From the NCBI GenBank assembly GCA_973895155.1, contig OZ316892.1:26288001-26352000 (forward strand): a stretch of DNA of 64,000 bases, given 5' to 3'. How positions within the stretch are numbered: position 1 is the stretch's first letter; every line of letters starts with the position of its first letter. Source of the stretch: Marsupella aquatica (lineage: Eukaryota > Marchantiophyta). This document shows positions 25,361-36,267 of the stretch, one piece after another. The notes below the pieces were generated by a model. That model was given only the letters and a program-made list of their open reading frames with translations, searched no databases and had not been told where the DNA came from. The position numbers and the translations under genes were made by a program.

Positions 25361-25971
25361 CTATAATAAAGAGTTGCACCCTTTTTTAAAGTGGTAGTCA
25401 TTTGAATTTGCAGTTTTTGTGTCTGGAAAAATCTAAAGAAACTTAATATAGAAGAAACAAATTAACCAAACCCTGCAAAACAAGTACAAACAATCCTTTC
25501 TATTCTTCCCTGGATATTTTCCCTATAGGACACCAATGAATTTCCCCCTCTATCCTCCCATTGTCCTTACAAGTACATACCTTGAAATAATATATTTGTC
25601 AGGACAATCCCAATCCTTGATCTCTGTCAATCCTTCTCTATACAATATTTTATTTTTAATTTTTTTATATACAATATTTACCCTTGCCCCAAAGTACAAT
25701 TGGTTCTGTCCAAGAGCCAATTTGGTTTAGTAGAATGCATCCTATTCTTTCTTCTCATTTTACAAGAAGTTTGTATTTTTTCACCTTTACTAAGGCCAAG
25801 TAGATATCAAATCATTTAGCTAAATGATAACTTTATAAGTGCAAAATAATTTATAAGTGCATTTTATGCATTTTGTACTAAAAAGAGAGAAAAAAGGTAC
25901 ATTTTGTACTCCAAACTAAGAAAGATAGTACACTTATCAGTAAGCACATAATCCAATGAGATTGCATTTAC

Positions 25972-28900
25972 TGATAAGTGCACACCCTTTTTTAGTCAAG
26001 GAAAATCTGGACTTATGGACACCAAATTTAGGGCAAGTATTCATATTTTGTGTAATGAGTCATGTGAGATAAGGATGTTTATGAAAGAAGGGTTAACTAA
26101 CCATAAATTTTAGAATTTTTACGTTTAAGATCTCAAATGAGGCTGAAGAGGGACCTAAAGACTACTTTGAAGTGGTATGAGACTTTCAAGCCCATCTGAG
26201 GTCAACCCGGATTGATATTAGAGAAGGAGGATCGACCCGAAACTTTTTACTATAAGCCATGATGAGATGTAAAAGCTTATACCGCGACTCTACTGAACAA
26301 CAACTATCCATTGCCAAAGTTTTTAAGACCATAAGTCAAACACAGGCACAACCACAGCAGAATCCGAATATAAGGAATGAGAGTTGATCCGGCCTTTCAC
26401 ACCTCTCAAAGCCGAACTTAGTAGGTTTTGAGCTCCCGAGCGCATTAGGCTCTTTAAGTAGTAGAGTGAGGAGGCTCTACCATTTTGGTAGAGGATCTTG
26501 GGTCCGGATTATAGGATCAATCTTGCATTGCATGATGAGAGCCTAGATATGAGGGTACCGACTGATTCGTTGTGAGGGGAATGCCCACTCCACCGCTGGA
26601 AGTGAAGGCAGGAAGTTTGAGATCCTGATCGTGGATACATCGGTTGTGAGAAGGGAGGCTAGGTCAACCCGGACATCACCATTGCAGGCCCGATTGAGTC
26701 CAGCTTTTCCCCACGTTAGATGACCCTGCATTGTGGTTGACGAAATCTTGATGCAATTCTTCCAAAACGATTTTCAGTTGATCAAAAACGTTGCTGCCAG
26801 GTCAACTCAGACATTTGTACCAGTGGTCGACACCGAAGAGATTGAACATTCTAAAGTTGCATCATTGTAGAGCTTGCCGTAGGGAGGCAGAACATTTATC
26901 AGAAATCAATTTTCTGCTTCCAGAAATCCTATGGAGCAAGGGGCGGATCCAACCGGAATGTCCACTTCTCGCGTTTCTAAGGGGCATTCAACCTCAACAT
27001 CACCTGCACCCACTCCGGTTAAAGCCCCTGTGAGACAATCAAAGAGAAAGGAGGTCCCCATTGCCATGAAAATTCTTAGGCCAGCTATTCCAGATAGTGA
27101 AGCTAAGAAGGTCAAATTGAGGGAGTCTTTGCTCAGGATGGGCTGTGAGTCTCTGATGGAGCTACCCTGGAGTTATCAGAGCGAAGATATGATCAGAGAG
27201 ATCCGATCCAAGGAGTGTCCGATTGAGTTTAAGGATACCTCCAGAGGCCGACCTGAGCGATGGACTCAGATGATGATTGCAGGAGCTTTTGTATTGGAAG
27301 ATGAAGGAGAAGGTCCAATGGGGAGAGCTGTCAACCTAATCCTTCCTTACTTCAAAGGAGCCATCAACAGTAAGGACGGGTTTAATGTTTCTAAGTGTTT
27401 GGATCCTGATCTGAGACGAGTCTTCAGCTTTCTGCTACCCCTGCTGTACCCTGAGAAGCCAAGAAGAGTTACTGTTGGAGTTGGCTCTACCATTGTTGCT
27501 GCTTACAAGGGAGAAAGAAAAGTCAATTGGGCTAAGCTTATATTTGATTTGATAAGGAAGTTGGTACAGAACCTGTCCAACAAGAGTCCTACTCCCCTCT
27601 CCTACTACCTGGCACATCTATATAGCTTTGAAGGAGTCTTGTTCAGAGAGGAGAAGAAATTACTATTGGCCAAGTTCAACTTCATAAAGTATGGAGAGGC
27701 AGATCCAGATATCACCCAGGCCACCTCGGATGATAGTGAGGATGAGGAACCAGTAGAGACAAATCCTTGAAAGACCCGGTCTGCTGCCCGGAACCTCGAC
27801 CCGGACTTTACCAACCCGGCCTCCGTCGACCCGACTGAATTTCCGGATGCACCCGGCCATGCCTCCCTAGACACCCTAGCTGATTTCCAGATCATCTCAG
27901 ACACATTTCAGAAGGTGAAGAGGAAGACCACTGTGATGGAGAAGGCCATCACTGACATTTCTCAGAAGTTAGGAGTGAAACCAGGGCAAATTCTTGAGAA
28001 GATCTCCACCATGAGTGATGCCACAAATAAGAGGAAGTTGGAGAAAGAGAATGAGTTCCTCAAGAAGAAAGTATCTGAACTCAAACAGCAGTTGGAAAGG
28101 AGTAAGAAGAAGAATGAGCTTGAGCATACTCTCCAACTCAGTATCACTCAATCTTTGGATCTGATTGAGCCTTTGACTAAGATAGCTTCTCTGGATCTTT
28201 TTAAGGCCCAAATTTATGATGAGTATTTGGCCAAGAACACCACACCCATCCTTTTCTCCAAGATTAACCATTTAGTGGTAGATGTGAGTACCAAGGTGGA
28301 TGATGCACTTACAGGCCTCTCAAAGACCTGTGAAGCCTTAAGGGAGATGAGTGACTTGACTATAGAAGAGCTATTAGCTGATACTGAGATTCCTGCCTTT
28401 ACTATCAGATCTTTCTCTCCTAGACCTCATGAAGGAGTCTATTCCACTGGCCCCTTATCACCCCTCAACCCTCCTGGTTTTCCCACTCCCAGTACACACT
28501 TCCACTCCCATTCTTACACTTATTCTCATGACCCAAGTGCCCATCATCAGGAAAACATGGATATTGACCCGTCCATCCCTTTTACCACTGGCCAACAGGG
28601 AGTTTTCCTTCGACTAGAACCCCTTGCCATGGCTAACCCTGAGGAGGTTCCTTCCCAAAAGCTAGGACCATAATAGAGTTATATTTAGAGAGTTAGAACC
28701 ACATTAGTTTAGACTTAGAAATAGCTATATAAACTAGTATATGAGTAAGTAGACTCCAGTATTTTGTTGGTGTATCCATTGGAGACTCTACTCCATTTTT
28801 GACTAGGATAGTTCACTTTTATTTATATATTTCTTTAGACTTGGGTTTTGAAGAGGCATGTCTTTTCATAATCTTCACTTTTAGTACAAAAGGAGGAGAA

Positions 28901-29737
28901 CCCAAAGTCAACCCCGGAGAGAAAATATACATTTGATTTCCTCATTGCCTTTGAAGGAATCTATGTCTTTTCTTCCCTTCTTTTTGCCATGGTTGAGTAA
29001 AAGGAAGAAGTTTAGCAACCCTTGAGTTGTTGTGAAGTTTCAATGAATGCTAGAGTGTGCCTTAATGATATTAGAAGATCAATGAGGTTTGTGACCAATA
29101 CATTTGGAAGATTCACCAAAGAGAAAATTGATATTTGCACAAAACTCAAACAAGCAATCTTAAGGATTGTAGGAGAATTAAGCCAATTCGAGTATCCGAG
29201 TACCATCCTTAACAAGACCAGAAAAGTATCCCGGGTTGATTTACATTCATGTCTTCTAAATCAATAGATGGAGAAGAGTTGCTACGAGAAAATCAAAAAG
29301 CATAGAAAATGTTGATTTCTGAATCTTAAATTAGGCCATAATCCTTATTGAAGGAGTGGTGATTGTCAGAAATTCAATTCCTTTGCACTTTGAATTCTCC
29401 TATCGATCTACTCTCTCTCTAGTTTCAATCTTTGTTAATTCTAGTCTTTATTATTGCACTGTGAATCCTAAGGATTACCCACTTGAGTTTATGGTTAAAC
29501 ACTTATGTTAAGGAGATCATTAGAAATCTCTCAACCTAAGAATGTTGGTGTAAACTTCTCAAATTGTGTTAATACAGTCTTTTCAATCTTATCCACTCCT
29601 AACGGGAACGAAATCGAGTTGTTAAGGAGTAAATAGTCATTTATCTCTTTATCACCTTGCTACAAGTCACACGGCTGCTCACCTGTGGAGATGCCATTTA
29701 TTACTAAGTGAAAATTTTAGCGGGTGTGCACTTATCA
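25972..29737 (+). mobile_element. Candidate element with 16-bp perfect terminal inverted repeats
   Basis: TGATAAGTGCACACCC at 25972-25987 is exactly inverted at 29722-29737. The enclosed 3.77 kb contains the coiled-coil ORF at 26931-28673 and, upstream of it, fragments of broken coding sequence (about 26150-26750). No target-site duplication matches directly outside the repeats, so the true ends may differ. The ATAAGTGCA core is also repeated outside the element (25298, 25835, 25853, 31610, 31646 inverted, 31806), as in subterminal repeats of DNA transposons. No transposase is recognisable. Confidence 0.4.
26931..28673 (+). pseudogene. Transposon-like coiled-coil protein, 580-codon frame split by one TGA
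   Basis: Two open frames, 26931-27770 (279 aa) and 27915-28673, are in the same phase. The 48 codons between them are all sense, so one TGA at 27768-27770 is the only interruption. The N-terminal half is Ser/Thr/Pro-rich then globular (PFKG-like and WAKLIFDLIRKLV segments), with a faint resemblance to the uncharacterised putative plant transposon protein domain. The second half has a strong charged coiled coil (KRKLEKENEFLKKKVSEL) and a His/Ser/Pro-rich tail. The stop could have arisen from CGA by CpG deamination (CTCGA to CTTGA). No enzymatic motif is visible and I do not recognise the family with confidence. It may be a broken accessory ORF of a retroelement or transposon, or two separate proteins. 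Confidence 0.55.
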
Positions 29738-30049
29738 AGGAATGGAAAAACAAATTAGTGCACGTCGGATAGTGAGAGTGTCATTTATCTAGAGTTAACT
29801 GTATTTGCATGTGCCATACAATGAACATACAATGAACTCAATCTAGACTTGCCCCTCCACTTGGTACTTGCTCCAAGAAAACAAGTACACTAAAAAAATG
29901 GATATGTTTTTGAATGAAATGGCAACACATTGAGGGCAATAACTAAAGCTTTGTCGTGTGCATTTTCTTCACATTTTAATGTTGACTATGTTTTCTTTCA
30001 CTTTGTATATTATTATCTCTTTTTTGCATTATTTTATTATTTACACAAT
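28674..30049. other. Downstream flank of the coiled-coil ORF, no gene recognised
   Basis: AT-rich sequence holding the right inverted repeat (29722-29737). An 81-codon frame at 29022-29267 shows no known domain. Confidence 0.4.
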
Positions 30050-31340
30050 AACATCTTTAACGCATATGACATCTTTCATGGAACCACATCTTTTGCACAA
30101 CACTTTTTGAATTTGCAAATAATATTTTTTGCGCAATGATATCTTTTGTGCAACGCACGCATATTGAACTATCAAAACCTATAATAGAATGCTTCTGCAG
30201 TTTTTGTAGAGGTTGTTAACAATGATCTTATCTTTGTGCAATGAGGGATTTACTATATCGTTTACATAATGACATCCTTTACACAACATCTTTTGTGGAA
30301 TGTCATCCTTCACGCATCTACTTTACATTGTTTGCAAAATGTCATCTTGTTATATAAATCACATCTTTTACTTAATGACAACTTTGCACAATCATATCTT
30401 TTAGTTAACTATGTTGTTTACTAAACGACTTCTTTGCTCAAAGCCATCTTTTACTTAACAATGTCTTTCATGCAATCTGGCGGCTATGGTTGGGACGAAA
30501 CACGCATCTGTTTCAGATGGGGGCAAGACGGGTGTTTGATCTGGGGCTTGCTTTGTCTGAGACGGCAAACAACTTATTTGCGATTAATAGGCGTTGCCCC
30601 CTAGGCAGGAAGAGCACAAGATGTTGGATGTTGCCTTCTTGGCCTTGCTGCCTGTTTGTGCACCCTTCCTGTGGGGCTTTTCGCGGGGGAACAAAATTTA
30701 TAAAATGGCTACCATTCAATGAATGTCTTTCATGCAATGACATATTTTACACAAGTACATCTTTTGTGCAACGCATAAGGATTGAACTCATCATGTGTAT
30801 TCTCTTTAAAAACTTTTATCTTGACTTTGTTTTTCTTTCACTTTTTTATAAATTATTTTATCTTCCTCAGCACAAATATGTCATATTTTGTTGGCAACGT
30901 GTTTTGTGCAACAACAGATCACCATTACACAACAATGTACATAGCTTAGTTAAGGACTTCTTTACTCAACCTAACAATGTTTACCATCCATATTTTGTAC
31001 TTAACAACATGATAGTTTAGTTCACACATGAGTTCACAACATCTTTCACTAACAACATCCATTTGCTTATCAACCATTTTAATTGTACTTAACAACATCT
31101 TTGGCTGGTGGCATGACATCTTTTTACTTGCCAACATCTTTGACATAGCAACATCTTTGGTTTCATGACATCTTTTTACGATAACATCTTTTTACTTGAC
31201 AACATCTTTCACATAACAACATCTTTGGCGTCACGACATCTTTCACATAATGACATCTTTGGCGTCACAATATCTTTTTACTTGACGACATGTTTCACAT
31301 AGCAACATCTTTGGCGATATGCCTTTTTTGGTAATGACAT
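30050..31340 (+). repeat. Degenerate short-period array built on ACATCTTT
   Basis: Dozens of variants of ACATCTTT spaced roughly 15-30 bp apart, joined by CACAACA, TTACTTAACA or ACATAACA linkers. Late copies (31120-31310) are the most regular, alternating AACATCTTTGGC and GACATCTTTCACATA. This looks like an eroded short-unit satellite. Confidence 0.8.
30477..30738. mobile_element. GC-richer insert flanked by 16-bp direct repeats within the ACATCTTT array
   Basis: ATGTCTTTCATGCAAT occurs at 30461-30476 and again at 30723-30738. Between them lies a block of higher GC and clearly different composition from the surrounding array. This could be an insertion with a long target-site duplication, as in LINE/SINE events, or repeat-mediated shuffling, since the flanking motif is itself array-like. 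Confidence 0.4.
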
Positions 31341-31367
31341 GTTTTGTGCAACGCACGGGTATGAAGC

Positions 31368-31450
31368 CTATGTAAACATATATAGTTTATCATGGATAAC
31401 TGCAGCGTGTATAACTGCACACCTTGAGTGATTGCAAGGTGGTTGTGAAA
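31368..31450 (+). repeat. Dispersed repeat, copy 2
   Basis: Partner of 25270-25360, about 85% identical by eye over its length and in the same orientation. Confidence 0.75.
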
Positions 31451-31852
31451 TCCCCCAATAATACAATCAATTTGTTGTAAATGCCAAAAAATGCACTATA
31501 CGTACAGGGTTGCCAATCACTAAAACACCAAAACACATAAGGACATTTTTTGCCTATAAGAGTACAGATGCTTAATCACTTATTGCAACATATATTAGAA
31601 GCATTTATTGATAAGTGCAGCAGACAAATACACATTGTAGTTTCATGCACTTATCCAGTTGAATTGTGCACTACGAGGATTCTAGATATGAGAAGGCGAT
31701 GCATATGACCTGACAAGACGTTTGTTCCGTCCATAAGCGATGTCATAGGCACATATGAGAAAGTGCAACAGGCCCACATATGGAGAAGTGCAACATGTAC
31801 TTATGATAAGTGCATACAGTGGATAACTGCAAGCTTGGGGTGTGTGGGAGCC
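31451..31852. other. ATAAGTGCA-rich non-coding stretch
   Basis: No coding region. Contains several GATAAGTGCA motifs in both orientations (31610, 31646 inverted, 31806) and ends at the TTA target site of the PIF/Harbinger element. Confidence 0.5.
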
Positions 31853-31961
31853 TTAGAGCTGTGTTCCATCAACCCTGAATCGCAATACCCTTAAACGTCC
31901 AAGTAGTCAAGAGCCAATGAGAACTCTCTAATATTTCAGGGTGGTCCTCAAGTCGACGTGC

Positions 31962-31992
31962 AGGGTGGAAGGCCAGTCTGGCCTTCCACCCT
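31962..31992. repeat. Perfect 15-bp palindrome with 1-nt spacer near the left transposon end
   Basis: AGGGTGGAAGGCCAG (31962-31976) is followed after one T by its exact reverse complement (31978-31992). It lies about 106 bp inside the left terminal repeat and upstream of the MYB-like gene. It could be a subterminal protein-binding site or transcript hairpin; both are inference. Confidence 0.9.
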
Positions 31993-32317
31993 ACTTTGAG
32001 TGCCCTGAAGATGACCGGGAACTGGCGATAGTAGGTTGCACCCAACGTGACGACTTGTTATCTCCGGTGGCAATAAATAGTTCGGACGGTGTGCATGGAC
32101 ATTGGCAAACATCGATGTCCCACTCAAGGCATGGCGGTAGCGCCTAGTTTTTCTACTTGCGCCCAATACAGACATTCCGCCATGGATTTTCAACGTAAAT
32201 TTCCAGTATATTGCTTGCACTTTGATTGCAACCAAGCACCTTCATCCAAATCTTGCTACTATTCTGCTCGAGGCGTTCAACTTGCTTTTGCCTGGTTCTA
32301 CTATGATTTAGTGAATT

Positions 32318-33295
32318 ATGGATACACAGTCGACAAACCACAGCACCACAATGGCTGGAATTGAGGAGGCGCACAATGCACCTGCAAATGTCAATGTTGT
32401 CCGTCTTCCAGAGCAATTCTCCGGGAGGCAGTGGAAAATGCATGAGCTATGTCTGCTCATTGCTGCCAAGCGATTAGAGCACGAATTTTCTTTGAACAAC
32501 AGCTCCAGGGAAAGGATAAGAACTACTGATCAGAAATGGAGAGATATCCAATCCGCCCTTGCTAGAGATGGGGTCTTACGAGTTTCTATGCAGATAAAGA
32601 AACGATGGGAGAAATTGGTTACAGATTTTAAAAAGGTTTATGATTATCAGAATCATGTCGGTAGCGGACAGCCAAGCTACTACGAGATGGCGAGTGAGGA
32701 AAGGAAGACCAGGAAGCTTCCAGTGAATTTTGCTCATGAGCTATTCGAGAGTATGGAACCTTGGATGGGGACTCAGAGAGCCATTAATCCATCTCCAAAT
32801 CAAGTGGTGGATACTGGAAATGTGCAAGAGGAGGCTCACATTGAGAGCGAGCAGACCCCTGAAGGACCAGCCAGCGAAATTTTGGGGAACGACGTGAAGG
32901 TCGATTCTCCTCCACCTGTTCGAATGGAACCCTCCTCTATAGGAGCTGATGCAGCACAACGTCGAACACCACCTATAGGACTTGAGGACAGAGGCATCAA
33001 GAAAAGTCGAAGAGACAGACTCGACAACCAATTCAAAAAGACAAGTGCTAACTTCTTGGAATTTCTGGGAAAAGACTCAGAGCGCAAAAGTAGACTGGAG
33101 GAAACAAATAGAAACTGGGAGAAGGACAGGCACGATAGTGTTATAGCATTGGATTTAAAAAAGCATCAAGACATTTTAGACCAGCAATCTAAGATTTTAG
33201 ACCAGCAATCTAAGATGACTGATGCGATGGCAAATGCAATTGGTGGAATTTCTGACTCCATTCGGTTCTTTGCAACGGAGATAGCACGTAGATAG
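32318..33295 (+). CDS. PIF/Harbinger MYB/SANT-like (trihelix) DNA-binding protein
   Basis: Second protein of PIF/Harbinger elements. In studied elements the MYB-like partner binds subterminal DNA and helps bring the transposase into the nucleus. The 325-aa frame has a trihelix/MYB-SANT domain at about 35-125 with spaced tryptophans W39, W74 and W97 (RQWKMHELCLLIAAKR, KWRDIQSALARDG, QIKKRWEKLVTDFKKVYDY). A basic segment KKSRRDRLDNQFKK follows at about 228, and a charged C-terminal helix. An internal ATG at 32351 (MAGIEEAHN) is an equally possible start. A perfect 21-bp tandem duplication encodes ILDQQSK twice near the C-terminus. Transcribed toward the transposase gene. Confidence 0.9.
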   Translation: MDTQSTNHSTTMAGIEEAHNAPANVNVVRLPEQFSGRQWKMHELCLLIAAKRLEHEFSLNNSSRERIRTTDQKWRDIQSALARDGVLRVSMQIKKRWEKLVTDFKKVYDYQNHVGSGQPSYYEMASEERKTRKLPVNFAHELFESMEPWMGTQRAINPSPNQVVDTGNVQEEAHIESEQTPEGPASEILGNDVKVDSPPPVRMEPSSIGADAAQRRTPPIGLEDRGIKKSRRDRLDNQFKKTSANFLEFLGKDSERKSRLEETNRNWEKDRHDSVIALDLKKHQDILDQQSKILDQQSKMTDAMANAIGGISDSIRFFATEIARR

Positions 33296-34307
33296 AGTAA
33301 TTGAATAGGTTTGTGTGCCAGCACAATGTTTTAAAACTGCTGGAACCGTGTTTTGGCTTTCCATGAATGATGTTCAAGTTTTTGATGAGTTATTTATAAT
33401 TTTTGTCCTTGACTTTTCTGCGTTGTCTTGCATTGCGGCTACATTGCAATTTTTTCTAGCAATAAATGGCTCCTTGGAAACAGAGAAAGCATCAATGAAG
33501 CCCTGAGAAGTATGATACTATCTCGATCAATAAGCTTCCAGTGAGATTGGTTTTTGGAAGTCGGACAAGCACTTTGGGCCATCCCAAATTCACCATGGAC
33601 AAATCCCTAGAAATTTTATAATTTTCTAATGTGAGGGATTTTGAACTTTACACAGTTCCAAATTGGCTCAATTGTCGAGAGTCAGTCAGGTTCCTGACCT
33701 GTCCACAATCTTTTTCCTTCCGATTGTATTATTGATGAATATGATTGTTATTGAGGGGAGCCACCAAAGTGAGGAGAAATGGGCCAAGACGCAACGGAAG
33801 CAGTCAAAGAGACATGGAAGAGCATTGGGATTGATGCACAGCTAATTTGAATAGCCAGCAACCACATGGAAGGCATCAAGCTCATGGCATATAAAATACT
33901 TCTAGAAAGTGACGTGAACTAAAAGCACAGGTGACACTTTGCAGACCTTTTGGTAATAAAGGTGACTCTCATTCCTGAAAAATCTGGTAAACAAAAACTT
34001 ATCATCACAATAGCAGAGAGAGCGTAGGTGCAACTTGAACCTATGGAATGGCATGTGTGATGTCAGAATCCAAATAACCACTTTATAGAGTACTGTGAGC
34101 TCAGGCGTGTGCTCATTGTAAAGGTGTCTTTGCAAAAGAAAGTTGCAGAATAAGCCAGCTGACATGGAATTGAATGTATAAAAAACCTCATGAAAGCGCT
34201 TTTTCAGGTAGTCTTTTGTGAATCAATCTCCCTTTCTTGAAAAAATAACTGGTGTACAAAAAGGATTTCTAGATTATGCTAGTTGAAGTGCAAGATTGGA
34301 GCTCAAT

Positions 34308-35714
34308 CTAGGGTACCCTTGCCCTTGCGCTCCTTCTCTGGTCTAGAATGTCAACCTCATTAAGCAGATTGTCCCGTGCTTCTGGCCCTCCTTCCATGTA
34401 TTCTCGTCTGGGCACATGTACTCCACTGTATCCACTAGGGTGAGCTGTAATCCCCCGAATCAGCTCAGGGCTCATGTGCTCACCACGGTGAATAAGAAAG
34501 TTGTGGAGAATGCAACAAGAGTAAATCATAGACCCGATCCTATCTTTTCTTGGTTTCCAAAGAATTTGGCTAAGGATTCTCCAGGTACCTTTCAGTTGTC
34601 CAAATGCTCGTTCCACTGCCATTCGTGCTTGAGAATGTCGATGGTTCCATCTGTCGTGTTCATCAGATAAACCATTTGTGAAAGGGACAATCAACCATGG
34701 ATACAAGGGATATCCTGCATCCCCAATAATGTACTCCCTCAACACGGAGGTGCCGTCTTGACAGAAATACTCCAAGCCATGCAGCCTTGTACGTCTATAT
34801 TCAACATCTCTAAAGAAGGTAGAAACTCTAAGCAATCTGGTATCTTGTATGCTACCTGGCCAACCTGCTACAACATCCAAGAACCTGAGGTTAAGATCCA
34901 CAATGGCCTGCATAGAAACTGACATTTTTTTCTTGAAATCAAAGTAATCCTGGCTACGCTCTGAGGCTGGCAGTTCAACTGGGAAATGTGTGCCATCGAC
35001 TGCCCCACAACAGTTGGGGAAACCCCATCGTGCAATGAACTCCAATTTCACTTTTTCAAGCTCTGTTGCACTCGGCCATTGGATCAGATGTCTCCCTTGC
35101 TTGATTATTGCTTGAATAAACTTCCAGGTGACCTTGACTACAGTTGCATGAGAAACTCCAAATAGCTCCCCGATCCCAAGACATTGATCTCCTGTGGAAA
35201 GCCTTCTAATTGCAATAGCCACCTGCCTCTCGACAAAGAGTTTTCTATTTGGCAGTGTACAGAATGCTGCCGGTGGATTTGTGACCATGTCCCCATGAAC
35301 CATCTCACATATTGCATAAAACGTCCCGGGGCTAACACGGAAAAATTCCTTGAATCTATCAGGATCATTGTAAGGAACAAAGTCAATAAACAGATAAAAC
35401 CACTGGATGGTTCTAGGTTTAATGTACCAGGGGCAATCAATCTCTCTTTTTCTCATGAAACAGCTTCTCAGAACTTGAATGAAGGCCCACACTTGCGGCC
35501 AAATCTCATCATCATCACGATGTCTTTTCCTTGACTCGAAATTGAACACTCTATTCAGCTGTGATGGATTTGTGAGCCTCCCAATATGAAGCCCAGGAAG
35601 AAGCGTAACAAGAATTGGCACAGACGTTGCTGCATAGCTCATCACCAATGCAGCTAGGGAATCTAGCAGAACCTCATCTTCAAATTCCATCTCAACAATA
35701 AAAATGGAGCTCAC
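34308..35714 (-). CDS. PIF/Harbinger (HARBI1-like) DDE transposase
   Basis: Intact 468-aa transposase of the DDE_4 superfamily, which cuts and pastes the element at TTA-like targets. An N-terminal helical region contains a helix-turn-helix-like stretch (RLSTGDQCLGIGELFGVSHA, about 171-190). The catalytic triad is visible as D240 in GAVDGTHF, D332 in IIGDAGYPLYPW and E369 in MAVERAFGQLKG, all in the standard context. Family members usually have about 350-450 aa, so it is full length. Start taken at the first ATG (35714); M9 is an alternative. No frameshift or stop is present. Confidence 0.95.
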   Translation of the reverse strand: MSSIFIVEMEFEDEVLLDSLAALVMSYAATSVPILVTLLPGLHIGRLTNPSQLNRVFNFESRKRHRDDDEIWPQVWAFIQVLRSCFMRKREIDCPWYIKPRTIQWFYLFIDFVPYNDPDRFKEFFRVSPGTFYAICEMVHGDMVTNPPAAFCTLPNRKLFVERQVAIAIRRLSTGDQCLGIGELFGVSHATVVKVTWKFIQAIIKQGRHLIQWPSATELEKVKLEFIARWGFPNCCGAVDGTHFPVELPASERSQDYFDFKKKMSVSMQAIVDLNLRFLDVVAGWPGSIQDTRLLRVSTFFRDVEYRRTRLHGLEYFCQDGTSVLREYIIGDAGYPLYPWLIVPFTNGLSDEHDRWNHRHSQARMAVERAFGQLKGTWRILSQILWKPRKDRIGSMIYSCCILHNFLIHRGEHMSPELIRGITAHPSGYSGVHVPRREYMEGGPEARDNLLNEVDILDQRRSARARVP

Positions 35715-36267
35715 TGCAGCAAATGAAATTGAAACCTCTCCGCAGCAGAAATAAAATCAATCAAGAGGGGAACAAGCACGAGCGCAAGACAACAGAGGTG
35801 GCATTTAGACAGTGCAAGAGTCCTCTTTCAACACTCACAGGAGAGATCGATAGGAAAATAATGGACCGACGGTTAAGGTGACCGTCGTTCAAATTTTCCG
35901 GTACACCGTCAATGCTACTGCGTGGGAAAAGTTCTTAGGGGGCCCATGGAAAGAGATGTGATAGGGCCCCTCAAACGCTGTTTCAGGGCCGGGCCGAAGG
36001 AGGGTGAGGGTCGGTGTGAGGGCTGATGGAACAGTGTTCTTAGACACTAATAGATTGTATATTCACTAGGATATTTGGATGTATCCTATTCTTTTACAAA
36101 CAACATACTCAAATCCCATCTGAGCTCAAAGGTTTGCCTGAAGATCACACCCGAGCTTATAATCGCACCTGCTCATCCCATTCCTTCGTCCTCTGATCCA
36201 CGCCGTCCATTCCTCACCTCTCATCTGATCTGAGACGCTCATCTCCCCTCCGATCAGAGTCTCAACT

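Larger units (their letters stand above)
31856..36039. mobile_element. Complete PIF/Harbinger DNA transposon with TTA target-site duplication
   Basis: TTA precedes (31853-31855) and follows (36040-36042) the element, the typical 3-bp duplication of this superfamily. The 21-bp terminal inverted repeats match at 17 positions and share TGTTCCATCA and CCCT. The element is 4184 bp and encodes the two standard proteins in convergent orientation: a MYB/SANT-like protein (32318-33295, +) and a DDE transposase (34308-35714, -). Both frames are uninterrupted, so the element could be autonomous or recently active. Confidence 0.9.

Noticed and set aside
25270-31450. LTR interpretation of the 85-bp direct repeats
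   Set aside because: The repeats lack TG/CA ends, a primer-binding site and a target duplication, and homology stops after 85 bp.
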